Assembly (NCBI RefSeq): GCF_014779715.1
Contig: NZ_JACXYU010000018.1
Coordinates: forward strand, 46,732-110,731
Source: Streptomyces chumphonensis
GTDB lineage: Bacteria > Actinomycetota > Actinomycetes > Streptomycetales > Streptomycetaceae
Direction: 5' to 3'
Length of the DNA: 64,000 nucleotides
Shown in pieces: positions 15,720 through 24,768 of the stretch. Every line of letters starts with the position of its first letter. Position 1 is the first letter of the stretch. The notes under the pieces were generated by a model, which made no database searches, had not been told where the DNA came from, and saw nothing but the letters and a program-made list of their open reading frames with translations. The translations under genes were made by a program, and so were the position numbers.

Positions 15720-15959
15720 TCAGTGCACGGCGTCCACGTCGACGAGGTCGACGCGGATGCCACGGCCCCCGATCGCTCCCACGACGGTGCGCAGGGAGCG
15801 GGCGGTGCGGCCGTTGCGGCCGATCACCTTGCCGAGGTCGTCGGGGTGGACCCGGACCTCCAGGACCCGGCCGCGGCGCAGGGTGCGGGATGCGACCTGC
15901 ACCTCGTCCGGATGCTCGACGATGCCCTTGACCAGATGTTCGAGGGCCTCCTCCAGCAT
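15720..15959 (-). CDS. khpA: KH-domain RNA-binding protein KhpA
   Basis: The 79-residue product is a single type II KH domain (VRVHPDDLGKVIGRNGRTAR with the GxxG-type loop). KhpA, with KhpB in other bacteria, binds many RNAs and affects cell division and sRNA function. It lies two bases after rpsP, a conserved pairing. Confidence 0.93.
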   Translation of the reverse strand: MLEEALEHLVKGIVEHPDEVQVASRTLRRGRVLEVRVHPDDLGKVIGRNGRTARSLRTVVGAIGGRGIRVDLVDVDAVH

Positions 15960-15961
15960 GC

Positions 15962-16408
15962 TCAGGCCTCGGTGGTCTCGGCGGAGGCCGCGGCCTCGGC
16001 GTCGGCACCCTTGTCGGCCTTGTCGGCCTTCTTCGCCTTCGGGGTGATCGCCTCGCCCTTGGGCTCGTCGGCGGACTCCTTGGCGGCGGCCTCGAACAGG
16101 GCCTTCTTGTCGGCCTTCGGCTCGGCGACCTTCATCGGCTCCGGAGCGGGCAGGCCCTTGAACTTCTGCCAGTCACCGGTGACCTTGAGGATGGCCATGA
16201 CGGGCTCGGTCGGCTGCGCGCCGACACCGAGCCAGTACTGCGCGCGCTCGCTGTCGACCTCGATGCGGGACGGGTTCTGCACCGGGTGGTACAGGCCGAT
16301 CTCCTCGATGGCGCGGCCGTCACGGCGGGTGCGCGAGTCGGCGACGATGATGCGGTAGTGAGGCGAACGGATCTTGCCCAGACGCTTCAGCTTGATCTTG
16401 ACTGCCAC
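15962..16408 (-). CDS. rpsP: 30S ribosomal protein S16
   Basis: S16 is an early 30S assembly protein. The 148-residue product has the canonical core (IKLKRLGKIRSPHYRIIVAD, then GLYHPVQNPSRIEVDSERAQ) in about the first 85 residues and a long charged Ala/Lys/Glu tail found in actinobacteria. The start is GTG 16408. It heads the rpsP-khpA-(rimM-trmD-rplS) set. Confidence 0.97.
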   Translation of the reverse strand: MAVKIKLKRLGKIRSPHYRIIVADSRTRRDGRAIEEIGLYHPVQNPSRIEVDSERAQYWLGVGAQPTEPVMAILKVTGDWQKFKGLPAPEPMKVAEPKADKKALFEAAAKESADEPKGEAITPKAKKADKADKGADAEAAASAETTEA

Positions 16409-16756
16409 GGGTGTGGTGTCTCCTGGTCTTGACGTGGGTGGGTCACTGCGGGACCACCGCGTGGGGTTGCGGCACCCGGGTGCCCGGTGGACGCGTCAGC
16501 CGAGGGAGAGAGGGTCCGGACGGCTGTCGAGTACAGCCGTCCATTCTGCCACAGCGCCGGGCCGCCGGCCGACGGGGGTGTGGGGGCACCCCGGTCGGTG
16601 CAGCGCGCTGCGATACGGGCCCGGCAGGCCGGGTACGGGTGGGTGGGATCCACCGGCGAACGGGTCAGGGACGGTGCCGGCAGTCGAGGGGGGTCTGCCG
16701 TCCGCGGGCCGCTCGTGCCGTCGGCGGGATCGCCGTGGGGCGTCGGTGCGGTCTGG
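16409..16756. other. Intergenic region upstream of rpsP
   Basis: This 348-base gap holds no convincing coding frame. It should contain the rpsP promoter. On the minus strand a GGCAGAATGG element near 16545 could be a -10 region, but I see no good -35 at 17-18 bp. The remainder is GC-rich with only short dyads. Confidence 0.4.
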
Positions 16757-17347
16757 TCAGCCCACGGCCATCACCTCGGGGATGCGGAACTGCTTGCCGC
16801 AGGCTCCGCACATGATGGGCGCCTGGGCCAGCACCGACGGCACGACGCGGACGTTGCGCCCGCAGTCGCAGACGGCCTTGACACGGACACCGCCCCCGGA
16901 GGAACCGTGCCGCGCGGCGGGGCCGCGGAACGAACTGGCGGTGTCGGTCCGGGTGGCCGCCGTGTGGGCCCGCAGTGCGCGCTGGAGCCGCTCGGCCGTC
17001 GTCCGGTACCGCTTGCGGGCCTCCGGCGTCAGGGAGACGAGTGAGAACCCGCTGCTCGGATGCGGTTCGTCGGCGTGCTCCAGGCCCATCTCCTCGGCGA
17101 TCGCCAGGAAACGGCGGTTGTGGTAGCGGCCGGCGCGCGAGGTGTCACGGACACCGCGCGCGGCGGCAACACCGTGGACGGCCTCGTGCAGCAGCCGTTC
17201 GAAGGAGAGCTCCGCGCCGCAGGCGGAGGAGGACTCTCCGATCAGGGATTCGGGTGCGGCCAGGTCTGGCAGCTCCGGGTGGCGACGCTGAATGTCGGCC
17301 CACGCGGACGCCAGCTCGGCGGCGAGAACTGGTGGTGTCGTGCTCAC
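16757..17347 (-). CDS. SprT-like zinc metalloprotein with C-terminal zinc ribbon
   Basis: The 196-residue product has LLHEAVHGVAAARG (HExxH zinc motif, about residues 53-57) followed by RAGRYHNRRFLAIAEEMGLE, where the HN pair resembles the third ligand region of SprT/wss1-like proteases. A C-terminal CDCG...CGACG zinc ribbon (about 160-187) completes it. SprT-like proteins in eukaryotes cleave DNA-protein crosslinks; the function of this bacterial form is unknown. It stands alone between rpsP and proS. Confidence 0.75.
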   Translation of the reverse strand: MSTTPPVLAAELASAWADIQRRHPELPDLAAPESLIGESSSACGAELSFERLLHEAVHGVAAARGVRDTSRAGRYHNRRFLAIAEEMGLEHADEPHPSSGFSLVSLTPEARKRYRTTAERLQRALRAHTAATRTDTASSFRGPAARHGSSGGGVRVKAVCDCGRNVRVVPSVLAQAPIMCGACGKQFRIPEVMAVG

Positions 17348-17571
17348 GTCGTGAACAACGAGCCGGAACCACCGAGTGTTCCGATTACGGGGCCATTCCC
17401 AATAATTTGCACGTACCAGTCAGTTCTGTGCGTGCGATGGTCCCGGACGCGCGGACCCGGACGCGACCGCCCACCCGGGCGCCCGGTACCGGCCGGGGCG
17501 TGCCGGCCGTGGCCCGCCGGCCTGCGAGGCGCCCGCCCGCCGAGGAGCGGACGCGTCGCAGGCCGACCGCC

Positions 17572-18987
17572 TCAGTAGGAACGGGCGACGAGGGCCAGCG
17601 TGCCGGGGACATCGTCGCCGTCCGGCACCGAACCGTCCTCGAGGTGCAGGCAGCGGACCGTCAACGCCTGCTCCGCCAGCCGCGCCTCGCCCTCGGGGCC
17701 CAGCTCGGACCACGGCATCCGCGCCCAGCCACCGGCGAGCGCCACCTCGGCCGCCTCCTGCTCGGTGCGGACGTCACTGGTGTTCGCCTCGCGGCGCTCC
17801 CGGGATTCCCGCAGAAGCTGCGCCTGGTCGTCCTCCAGAACCTTCGGCAGCAGCTCGGCCAGGGCGTCGAGGCGGACGGGCTCCTTGCCCCCGGGGATGC
17901 GCCGGGCCAGCATCGCGGTGCCGTTCTCCAGGTCGCGCGGGCCGATCTCGATGCGGACCGGGACGCCCTTGAGCTCCCAGTCCACCGCACGGCGCCCGAA
18001 CGGCGCGTCGGTGCGGTCGTCGACCTGCACCCGGACCCCGGCGGCCGCCAGCCGGTCGCCGACCTCGCGGACCGTGGCGAGCACCGCGTCGTCCCCCTTG
18101 ATCGCGAGGACGACGGCCTGGACGTGCGCCAGCCTCGGGGGCACCCGCAGCCCGTTGTCGTCGCCGTGGCTCATGATCAGGCCGCCGACCATGCGCGTCG
18201 AGACGCCCCACGACGTCTGCCAGACCAGCCGCTGCTCGCCGTCCTTGGACAGGTACGTGGTGTCGAACGCCTTCGCGAAGTTCTGGCCCAGCTCGTGGCT
18301 GGTGCCCATCTGCAGGGCTTTCCCGTCCCGCATCATGCCTTCGAGCGTGAGGGTGTTGATCGCACCGGCGAAACGCTCCCGGGCGGTCTTGCGGCCGACG
18401 GCCACGTCGATGCCGAGGACGTTCACGATGAAGTCGCGGTAGACCTCGCGGTGGATCAGCGCGGCGTAGTCGCGGGCGTCCTCGTAGGTGGCGTGCGCCG
18501 TGTGGCCCTCCTGCCAGAGGAACTCACTCGTTCGGAGGAAGACCCGCGGACGCATTTCCCAGCGGACGACGTTCGCCCACTGGTTGATGAGAAGCGGCAG
18601 GTCTCGGTAGCTCTGGACCCACTTCGAGAAGTACTCGTTGATGATCGTCTCGGACGTGGGCCGGACGACGACGGGTTCGTCCAGCTCCTTGCCGCCCCCG
18701 TGCGTCACGACGGCCAGCTCCGGAGCGAAGCCCTCGACGTGTTCGGCCTCGCGCGTCAGGTACGACTGCGGGATGAACATCGGGAAATAGGCGTTCTCGG
18801 CGCCGGCGGCCTTGATCCGCAGGTCGACCTCGCGCTGCATGCGCTCCCAGAGCCCGTACCCGTACGGTCGGATGACCATGGTGCCGCGCACCGGGCCGTT
18901 GTCGGCCAGTTCGGCCTTGTTGATCACGTCCTGGTACCAGCGCGGGAAGTCGTCCGCCTGGGGGGTGAGTACGGGAGCCTTTGCCAT
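17572..18987 (-). CDS. proS: Prolyl-tRNA synthetase, archaeal/eukaryotic-type
   Basis: Charges tRNA-Pro. The 471-residue product is of the short archaeal/eukaryotic class (no editing insertion between motifs 2 and 3): class II motif 2 is WEMRPRVFLRTSEFLWQEGH, motif 3 GVSTRMVGGLIMSHGDDNGL, the anticodon domain follows, and the chain ends in a C-terminal Tyr (VARSY), as archaeal enzymes do. Typical bacterial ProS is longer, with the editing domain. Starts at 18987 (MAKAP) and 18996 are both possible; neither has a clear Shine-Dalgarno. Many Streptomyces carry another, bacterial-type ProS, which would make this a second copy. Confidence 0.93.
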   Translation of the reverse strand: MAKAPVLTPQADDFPRWYQDVINKAELADNGPVRGTMVIRPYGYGLWERMQREVDLRIKAAGAENAYFPMFIPQSYLTREAEHVEGFAPELAVVTHGGGKELDEPVVVRPTSETIINEYFSKWVQSYRDLPLLINQWANVVRWEMRPRVFLRTSEFLWQEGHTAHATYEDARDYAALIHREVYRDFIVNVLGIDVAVGRKTARERFAGAINTLTLEGMMRDGKALQMGTSHELGQNFAKAFDTTYLSKDGEQRLVWQTSWGVSTRMVGGLIMSHGDDNGLRVPPRLAHVQAVVLAIKGDDAVLATVREVGDRLAAAGVRVQVDDRTDAPFGRRAVDWELKGVPVRIEIGPRDLENGTAMLARRIPGGKEPVRLDALAELLPKVLEDDQAQLLRESRERREANTSDVRTEQEAAEVALAGGWARMPWSELGPEGEARLAEQALTVRCLHLEDGSVPDGDDVPGTLALVARSY

Positions 18988-19252
18988 GGCGCGCATGTTA
19001 CGGCGGGGTGCGGACAAAGCGTGAATCGGAGGGGCCCGCGCACCTGCGGAACGGCCGAAAGTTCAGCCCTCCGTCCGCCATGTCCACTGGACGCCGGGAG
19101 CGATCGGCAGTTCCCTGGCATAGGGCGCGCGCTCCCGCGCACACCCAGGGAGCACCGCACCACCCGGGGGCCGGTGCACGCCGCGCGGCACAGCGTGGGT
19201 GACAGACGAACACGGCACAGACGGACACGCGGACCGGATAGGGGCGCCTGTG

Positions 19253-20047
19253 ATGACAGCGACGTTCATGCCTCAGCACCTGCCACGCGCCGCCCGCGAC
19301 TGGGCGGAGATCCAGGAGCGGATGCTCGTTCCGCTCTACGAGGCGGTGTACGACCGCCTGGAGGTCGGCCCGCACACCCGGCTGCTGGGCCTGGGGTGCG
19401 GTTCCGGACTCGCCCTGCTGCTCGCGGCGGGCCGGGGCGCCGAGGTCACCGGCATGGACACGGACGAGCACCGGCTGTCCCTCGCCCGGGCCCGGCTCCT
19501 CGCCGAGCCCCAGTGGGGCGCACGGACGTACCCGGTGCGGCTGGCACTCGGCAGCCCGACGAGCCGGACGGCACCCGAGGGCGCTCCGCACAACCTCGTC
19601 ACGGCCTTCGACTCCCGGCCCGGCGCGGCGACGCTGGCCGCAGCGGCCCGACACGCCGACCGGGGCAGCGCCGTGGTGCTGGCCGACTGGGGACCGGCGG
19701 AGCGCTGCGCGGCCACGCCCGCGCTGCGGATCGCCACCCGGCTGGCCGAGCCGCAGACCCGCGCCTCGGGCTGGCAGCCGCGCGGCCGCGACGACCTGGA
19801 GAACCTGGCCCGGCAGGCCGGACTGCGGCCGGACGGCTCGGGCCGGGTGTCCTGCCCGTTCGGCTACGCGGACCTGGACAGCGCCGTGCGCGGCCTGCTG
19901 TCGACCGGGTTCTACGCGGCGGCCGTGCGGGCCACCGACGAGGTGCAGGTCAGCAAGGAGCTGACGGAGGCGCTGCACCCGCACGTGCGCCCCGACGGGA
20001 CGGTGTGGCTCCCGAACCTCTTCCGGTACGTCATCACGCGGGTCTGA
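19253..20047 (+). CDS. SAM-dependent methyltransferase, class I
   Basis: The product has a Rossmann methyltransferase core: LLGLGCGSGLALLLAAGRGA (motif I), then GMDTDEHRLSLARARL (motif II with an acidic residue after strand 2). Acceptor substrate unknown. The frame opens at GTG 19199, but ATG 19253 has AGGGG eight bases before it, so I prefer that (264 residues). It is divergent from proS and convergent with ffh, standing alone. Confidence 0.85.
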   Translation: MTATFMPQHLPRAARDWAEIQERMLVPLYEAVYDRLEVGPHTRLLGLGCGSGLALLLAAGRGAEVTGMDTDEHRLSLARARLLAEPQWGARTYPVRLALGSPTSRTAPEGAPHNLVTAFDSRPGAATLAAAARHADRGSAVVLADWGPAERCAATPALRIATRLAEPQTRASGWQPRGRDDLENLARQAGLRPDGSGRVSCPFGYADLDSAVRGLLSTGFYAAAVRATDEVQVSKELTEALHPHVRPDGTVWLPNLFRYVITRV

Positions 20048-20138
20048 GCGCGCGGCGCGCCACCGGGCGGCGGACAGCGGGCCGGACACCGCGGCCCGGC
20101 CCCCTCCCGTCTCACCCGGACGGACCAGCCGCCCACCG

Positions 20139-21704
20139 TCACTTCGGCGGCAGCAGGTCCCGGAACTCCTTGGGCAGCTCGAAGTCCTCCGGCGCCTGGC
20201 CGGCGCCGGGCAGACCGAAGGCACCGCCGTTCCCGTCGCCCTCGCGCCGGGCGGCCGCGGCCTGCTCCTCCTGGCGGCGCTTCATCGGGTTGCCCGACTG
20301 GCGCTTGCCCTTGCCCTTCTTCTGCTGCTTGGCCTTCTTCTTGGCACCGCCCCCCATGCCGGGCATCCCCGGCATGCCCGGCATCCCGGGCATCCCGCCG
20401 CCCTGGGCCATGCGGGACATCATCTTGCGGGCCTCGAAGAACCGCTCCACCAGGTTCTTCACGGCGCTGACGTCCACGCCCGAGCCACGGGCGATACGGG
20501 CCCGGCGGGAGCCGTTGATGATCGTGGGGTCGTGGCGCTCACCGGGCGTCATCGACTTGATGATGGCGGCGGTCCGGTCGACGTCCCGCTCGTCGAGGTT
20601 GTTGATCTGGTCCTTCATCTGGCCCATCCCCGGCATCATGCCGAGCAGCTTGGAGATCGAGCCCATCTTGCGGACCTGCTCCATCTGGGACAGGAAGTCG
20701 TCGAGGGTGAACTCCTTGGGGCCCTTCGCCAGCTTGGCGGCCATCTTCTCGGCCTCTTGCTGGCTGAAGGTCTGTTCGGCCTTCTCGATGAGGCTGAGCA
20801 CGTCCCCCATCCCGAGGATGCGGGAGGCCATCCGGTCCGGGTGGAAGGCGTCGAAGTCGTCCAGCTTCTCGCCGTTGGACGCGAACATGATCTGCCGGCC
20901 GGTGACCTGCGCGATGGACAGCGCCGCACCACCGCGGGCGTCACCGTCGAGCTTGGACAGCACGACGCCGTCGAACCCGACGCCGTCGCGGAAGGCCTCG
21001 GCGGTGTGGACGGCGTCCTGGCCGATCATCGCGTCGACGACGAACAGCGTCTCGTCGGGCCGCACCGCGTCCCGGATGTCCGCCGCCTGTTGCATCATCT
21101 CCTGGTCGATGCCCAGGCGACCGGCGGTGTCCACCACGACGACGTCGTGCTGCTTGGTCCGCGCGTACGCGATGGAGTCCTGGGCGACCTGTACCGGATT
21201 CCCGACGCCGTTGCCCGGCTCGGGGGCGTAGACGCCCACCCCGGCCCGCTCGGCCACGACCGTGAGCTGGCCGACGGCGTTGGGCCGCTGGAGGTCACAG
21301 GCGACGAGCAGCGGCGTGTGGCCCTTGCCCTTGAGCCACCGGCCGAGCTTTCCCGCCAGTGTCGTCTTACCGGCACCCTGGAGGCCGGCGAGCATGATGA
21401 CCGTCGGGCCCTGCTTGGCGAAGCGCAGCTGACGGGTCTCGCCGCCGAGGATGCCCACCAGTTCCTCGTTGACGATCTTGATGACCTGCTGCGCGGGGTT
21501 GAGCGCCTTGGAGACCTCGGCCCCCTGAGCCCGCTCCTTGACCTGCTTGATGAAGGCCCGTACGACGGGCAGCGCGACGTCGGCCTCCAGCAGGGCGATG
21601 CGGATCTCGCGCGCCGTGGCGTCGATGTCCTCCTGGCTCAGGCGGCCCTTGCCCCTGAGGTTCTTGAAGGTTGCTGCGAGGCGATCGGAAAGAGTGTCGA
21701 ACAC
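20139..21704 (-). CDS. ffh: Signal recognition particle protein Ffh
   Basis: Ffh binds signal sequences on ribosomes and docks with FtsY. The 521-residue product has the N domain, the G domain with GLQGAGKTTLAGK (P-loop), DTAGRLGID, and SKLDGDARGG, then the Met-rich M domain (GMMPGMGQM). Near the C-terminus lies a GMP repeat followed by a Lys-rich patch (KKKAKQQKKGKGKRQ). It shares this window with its receptor FtsY and four signal peptidases. A 193-base gap separates it from glnD. Confidence 0.97.
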   Translation of the reverse strand: MFDTLSDRLAATFKNLRGKGRLSQEDIDATAREIRIALLEADVALPVVRAFIKQVKERAQGAEVSKALNPAQQVIKIVNEELVGILGGETRQLRFAKQGPTVIMLAGLQGAGKTTLAGKLGRWLKGKGHTPLLVACDLQRPNAVGQLTVVAERAGVGVYAPEPGNGVGNPVQVAQDSIAYARTKQHDVVVVDTAGRLGIDQEMMQQAADIRDAVRPDETLFVVDAMIGQDAVHTAEAFRDGVGFDGVVLSKLDGDARGGAALSIAQVTGRQIMFASNGEKLDDFDAFHPDRMASRILGMGDVLSLIEKAEQTFSQQEAEKMAAKLAKGPKEFTLDDFLSQMEQVRKMGSISKLLGMMPGMGQMKDQINNLDERDVDRTAAIIKSMTPGERHDPTIINGSRRARIARGSGVDVSAVKNLVERFFEARKMMSRMAQGGGMPGMPGMPGMPGMGGGAKKKAKQQKKGKGKRQSGNPMKRRQEEQAAAARREGDGNGGAFGLPGAGQAPEDFELPKEFRDLLPPK

Positions 21705-21841
21705 GGCGGTCGCGAATCCTCACGTACATCGGTGCCGGCGGTCAGTCGTGCCGCGGTGTCCCGGTCGGCTGTGCACCGGCGGGGGCGTCGCGACACGCAC
21801 CGACCAAGGGTATCCGCACCGCACGGCGGCGGTCAGCCGCC

Positions 21842-21850
21842 TGTGGACAG
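21842..21850 (-). promoter_or_regulatory. Single DnaA box between glnD and ffh
   Basis: CTGTCCACA on the minus strand fits the degenerate Streptomyces DnaA box. It is alone, with no second box 18 bp away, in the spacer between the glnD stop and the ffh start. Confidence 0.35.
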
Positions 21851-21897
21851 CTGCGCGGCCGAGCGGGGCGCGCGCCGCCCCGCCGGGCCGCCCCTCC

Positions 21898-24342
21898 TCA
21901 GCCGCCGAGCGAGTCCTGCACCGCGCGGGCCAGCTCCTCGGCGGCGGGCCGCGGCAGCGGCGCGCCCGTGCCGTCGGTGACGTAGAACGCGTCCACGGCG
22001 TTGGCGCCCAGCGTGCTGACGTGGGCACTGCGCACGGTGACGCCCGCCTCCTCCAGGGCCCGGCCGATGCGGTGCAGCAGCCCCGACGCGTCCTGGGCCC
22101 GCACCTCGATGACGGTGGCCCGCGCGGAACCGTCCGGGGCGACGGTGACGCGCGGCGGCGGGGCCTGCAGGCCACGACGCCGACCCCGGTAGGCCTTCTC
22201 CCGCTCGACGAGCCTGGCGGCCACGTCCAGGGTGCCCTCCAGGGCCCGGCGGATGTCCGCGCGCAGCCGGTCGGCGGCGGGCAGGGAGCCGTACTCGGCG
22301 GCGACCCGCCAGGTCAGCAGGAGCACCGGGCCCTCCCCCACCGGGTCGGCCCGGGTCAGCTCCGCGGCCCGTACCGTCAGCCGGTGCAGCGCGAGGACGC
22401 CGGCCACGGCGGACAGCGCCCGGGGATGTCCGGGCAGGGCGACCAGCAACTCGACGCCGACGGGCTCACCGGCCGCGTCGGCGTCCGGGCCCTCGGGGCG
22501 CGTCCGCAGGGTGAGCACCGGGCCGCGGGTGCGCGCCGCCTCGACGGCGAGCCGTTCCGCCTCGGCGCCGAGTTCGGCGGGCTCACCGCCGCCGGCGTGC
22601 GGCGGGTCCTCACCGGCCAGGACGGCGGCGGTCCGCCGGGCGAGGTCGGTGACGAGGGCGTCCCGCCAGGCCGACCAGGCCGCGGGCCCGGTGGCCAGCG
22701 CGTCGGCCTCGGTCAGGGCGTGCAGCAGTTCCAGGGTGCCGGGGGCGCCGACGGCCTCCGCCACGGCGCCGACGGTCGCCGGGTCGTCCAGGTCCCGGCG
22801 GGTCGCCGTCTCCACGAGCAGGAGATGGTGCCGCACGAGCGTGGCCAGGACGTCGGCGTCGGGCGGCGGGAATCCGATGCGCGCCGCCATGTCCCGGGCG
22901 ATCGTCTCCCCGGCCACCGAATGGTCACCCGGCCAGCCCTTGCCGATGTCGTGCAGGAGCGCGCCGACCAGGAGGAGGTCGGGGCGCTGGACGCGGCGGG
23001 TCAGCGCGGACGCCCGCACCGCGGCCTCCACCAGGTGGCGGTCCACGGTCCAGCGGTGCACGGCGTTGCGCTGCGGCCGGCAGCGCACCCGCTCCCAGTC
23101 GGGCAGGAGCGCCGTGACCAGCCCCTCGGCCTCCAGCGCCTCCCAGACGGGAACGGCGTCCGGCCCGGCGCCGAGCAGGGTGACGAGGAGTTCGCGAGCC
23201 TCGGCGGGCCAGGGCACCGGCAGCGGAGCGGCGTCCCTCGCGAGCCGCCGCGCGGTGGCCAGGGCGAGCGGAAGACCGGCCTGGGCCGCCGCGGCGGCGG
23301 CGCGCAGCACCAGGCAGGGGTCGCGGTCGGGGCGGGCGGTGCGGGCCAGGACGACCTCGCCGTCCTGTTCGACGACGCCCTCCGCGAGCGGCGTGCGCTC
23401 GGGAGCCTCCCGGCGCGCCTCACGCCGCGTCACCAGGGAGCGCAGGCCCCGTTTCGCGCTGCGCGCCTTCAGCACGCGCCCGACCTCGCGCCAGGTGACG
23501 TCCTGGGCGTAGGTGAGTGTGCGTCCGGCCTCGTAGACCTGCCGCAGGAGCGCGTCCGCGCCGTGCACGCCGAGGGCTTCGGCCACCTGGTCCTGGTCCT
23601 GGAGGGCGAGCCGGTCGGTGCCCCGGCCGGTGGTCAGGTGGAGTGCGTCCCGGACGTCGAGCAGGGTGCCGCGCGCGGCGGCCAGTCCCTCGCGCGGGGC
23701 GTCGGCCAGCCAGGACGCGGCGACGGCACGCAGCGCGGTGGCGTCCCGCAGCCCGCCCCTGGCCTCCTTGAGGTCGGGTTCGAGGAGGTACGGCAGCTCG
23801 CCGTGGCGTTCGGCGCGTTCGTGGCCCAGTTCGCGCAGCTCGGGCAGGCGGCGCGGGGCGTGGGCCCGCCACTGGGCGAACTGCTCGGTGCGCAGGACGG
23901 CGGTGAGCGCGGCGTCCCCGGCGACGTGCCGGGCGTCGAGCAGGCCGAGCTGAACCTTGAGGTCCTCGGCCGCCGTTCGGCGGGCCTCGGCGGGGGTGCG
24001 GACCGCGTGGTCCAGGTCGAGGCCCTGGTCCCACACGGGGTACCAGATCCGGTCGGCGAGGGTGGCGAGCGCGCCCGGGTCCAGCGTGCCGTCGTGCAGG
24101 AGCAGCAGGTCCAGGTCGCTGCGGGGCGACAGCTCGCGTCGCCCGTACCCGCCGACCGCGACCAGGGCGACGCCGGCGGGTGCCCCCGCCATGAGGCGGG
24201 CCAGCCAGGCGTCGGTGAGGGCGGCGAGCGCCGCGCGGCGCGGCGGCCCGGACCGCGTCCCCCGCAGGAGACGCAGCCGGGCCGCCGCGTAGCCGTCGCC
24301 GGGTTCCGTCCTGCCGGTCGTGTCCGTCGTCTCGGCCGTCAT
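21898..24342 (-). CDS. glnD: PII nucleotidyltransferase GlnD
   Basis: GlnD modifies and demodifies the PII protein; in Streptomyces the modification is adenylylation of GlnK Tyr51. The 814-residue product has the nucleotidyltransferase motif GGYGRRELSPRSDLDLLLLH, the PII-uridylyltransferase middle domain, an HD domain (LLHDIGKGWPGDHS), and two C-terminal ACT domains. The frame extends four codons to a GTG fused to the AGGA, so ATG 24342 is the better start. It follows glnK after 87 bases, forming amtB-glnK-glnD. Confidence 0.95.
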   Translation of the reverse strand: MTAETTDTTGRTEPGDGYAAARLRLLRGTRSGPPRRAALAALTDAWLARLMAGAPAGVALVAVGGYGRRELSPRSDLDLLLLHDGTLDPGALATLADRIWYPVWDQGLDLDHAVRTPAEARRTAAEDLKVQLGLLDARHVAGDAALTAVLRTEQFAQWRAHAPRRLPELRELGHERAERHGELPYLLEPDLKEARGGLRDATALRAVAASWLADAPREGLAAARGTLLDVRDALHLTTGRGTDRLALQDQDQVAEALGVHGADALLRQVYEAGRTLTYAQDVTWREVGRVLKARSAKRGLRSLVTRREARREAPERTPLAEGVVEQDGEVVLARTARPDRDPCLVLRAAAAAAQAGLPLALATARRLARDAAPLPVPWPAEARELLVTLLGAGPDAVPVWEALEAEGLVTALLPDWERVRCRPQRNAVHRWTVDRHLVEAAVRASALTRRVQRPDLLLVGALLHDIGKGWPGDHSVAGETIARDMAARIGFPPPDADVLATLVRHHLLLVETATRRDLDDPATVGAVAEAVGAPGTLELLHALTEADALATGPAAWSAWRDALVTDLARRTAAVLAGEDPPHAGGGEPAELGAEAERLAVEAARTRGPVLTLRTRPEGPDADAAGEPVGVELLVALPGHPRALSAVAGVLALHRLTVRAAELTRADPVGEGPVLLLTWRVAAEYGSLPAADRLRADIRRALEGTLDVAARLVEREKAYRGRRRGLQAPPPRVTVAPDGSARATVIEVRAQDASGLLHRIGRALEEAGVTVRSAHVSTLGANAVDAFYVTDGTGAPLPRPAAEELARAVQDSLGG

Positions 24343-24429
24343 GCGGTTCCCCACTCCTGTGGTGTCGTCACTGAGTGTCGGCCCGCCGACGGCGTCGGCG
24401 GCGGCGCCGGTGTCCCGGGCGCGGAGGTG

Positions 24430-24768
24430 TCAGAGCGCGTCCGGGCCGCGCTCGCCGGTGCGGACCCGCACCGCCTGGTCGACGGGTACGCTCCACACCT
24501 TCCCGTCGCCGATCTTCCCGGTCCGGGACGCCTTCACGATCACCTCGATGAGCTGGTCCGTGTCGTCGTCCTCAACGAGCACCTCGATGCGGATCTTCGG
24601 CACGAGGTCGACGGTGTACTCGGCGCCCCGGTAGACCTCGGTGTGACCGCGCTGCCGCCCGTACCCGCTGGCCTCGGTCACGGTGAGACCGTGCACGCCG
24701 AAGGCCTGGAGCGCGTCCTTCACCTCGTCGAGACGGTGCGGCTTGATGACTGCGGTGATCAGCTTCAT
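24430..24768 (-). CDS. glnK: PII nitrogen regulatory protein GlnK
   Basis: PII senses 2-oxoglutarate and ATP/ADP and controls AmtB. The 112-residue product has the T-loop VYRGAEYTVDLVPK with Tyr51 (the adenylylation site in S. coelicolor) and the C-loop RTGKIGDGKVWS. Its ATG overlaps the amtB stop by four bases. Confidence 0.97.
   Translation of the reverse strand: MKLITAVIKPHRLDEVKDALQAFGVHGLTVTEASGYGRQRGHTEVYRGAEYTVDLVPKIRIEVLVEDDDTDQLIEVIVKASRTGKIGDGKVWSVPVDQAVRVRTGERGPDAL

Noticed and set aside
16975..21231. A 1418-codon plus-strand frame across proS and ffh
   Set aside because: Antisense of two clear genes and also overlapping the methyltransferase in another frame; the product is Arg/Pro/Ala-rich noise.
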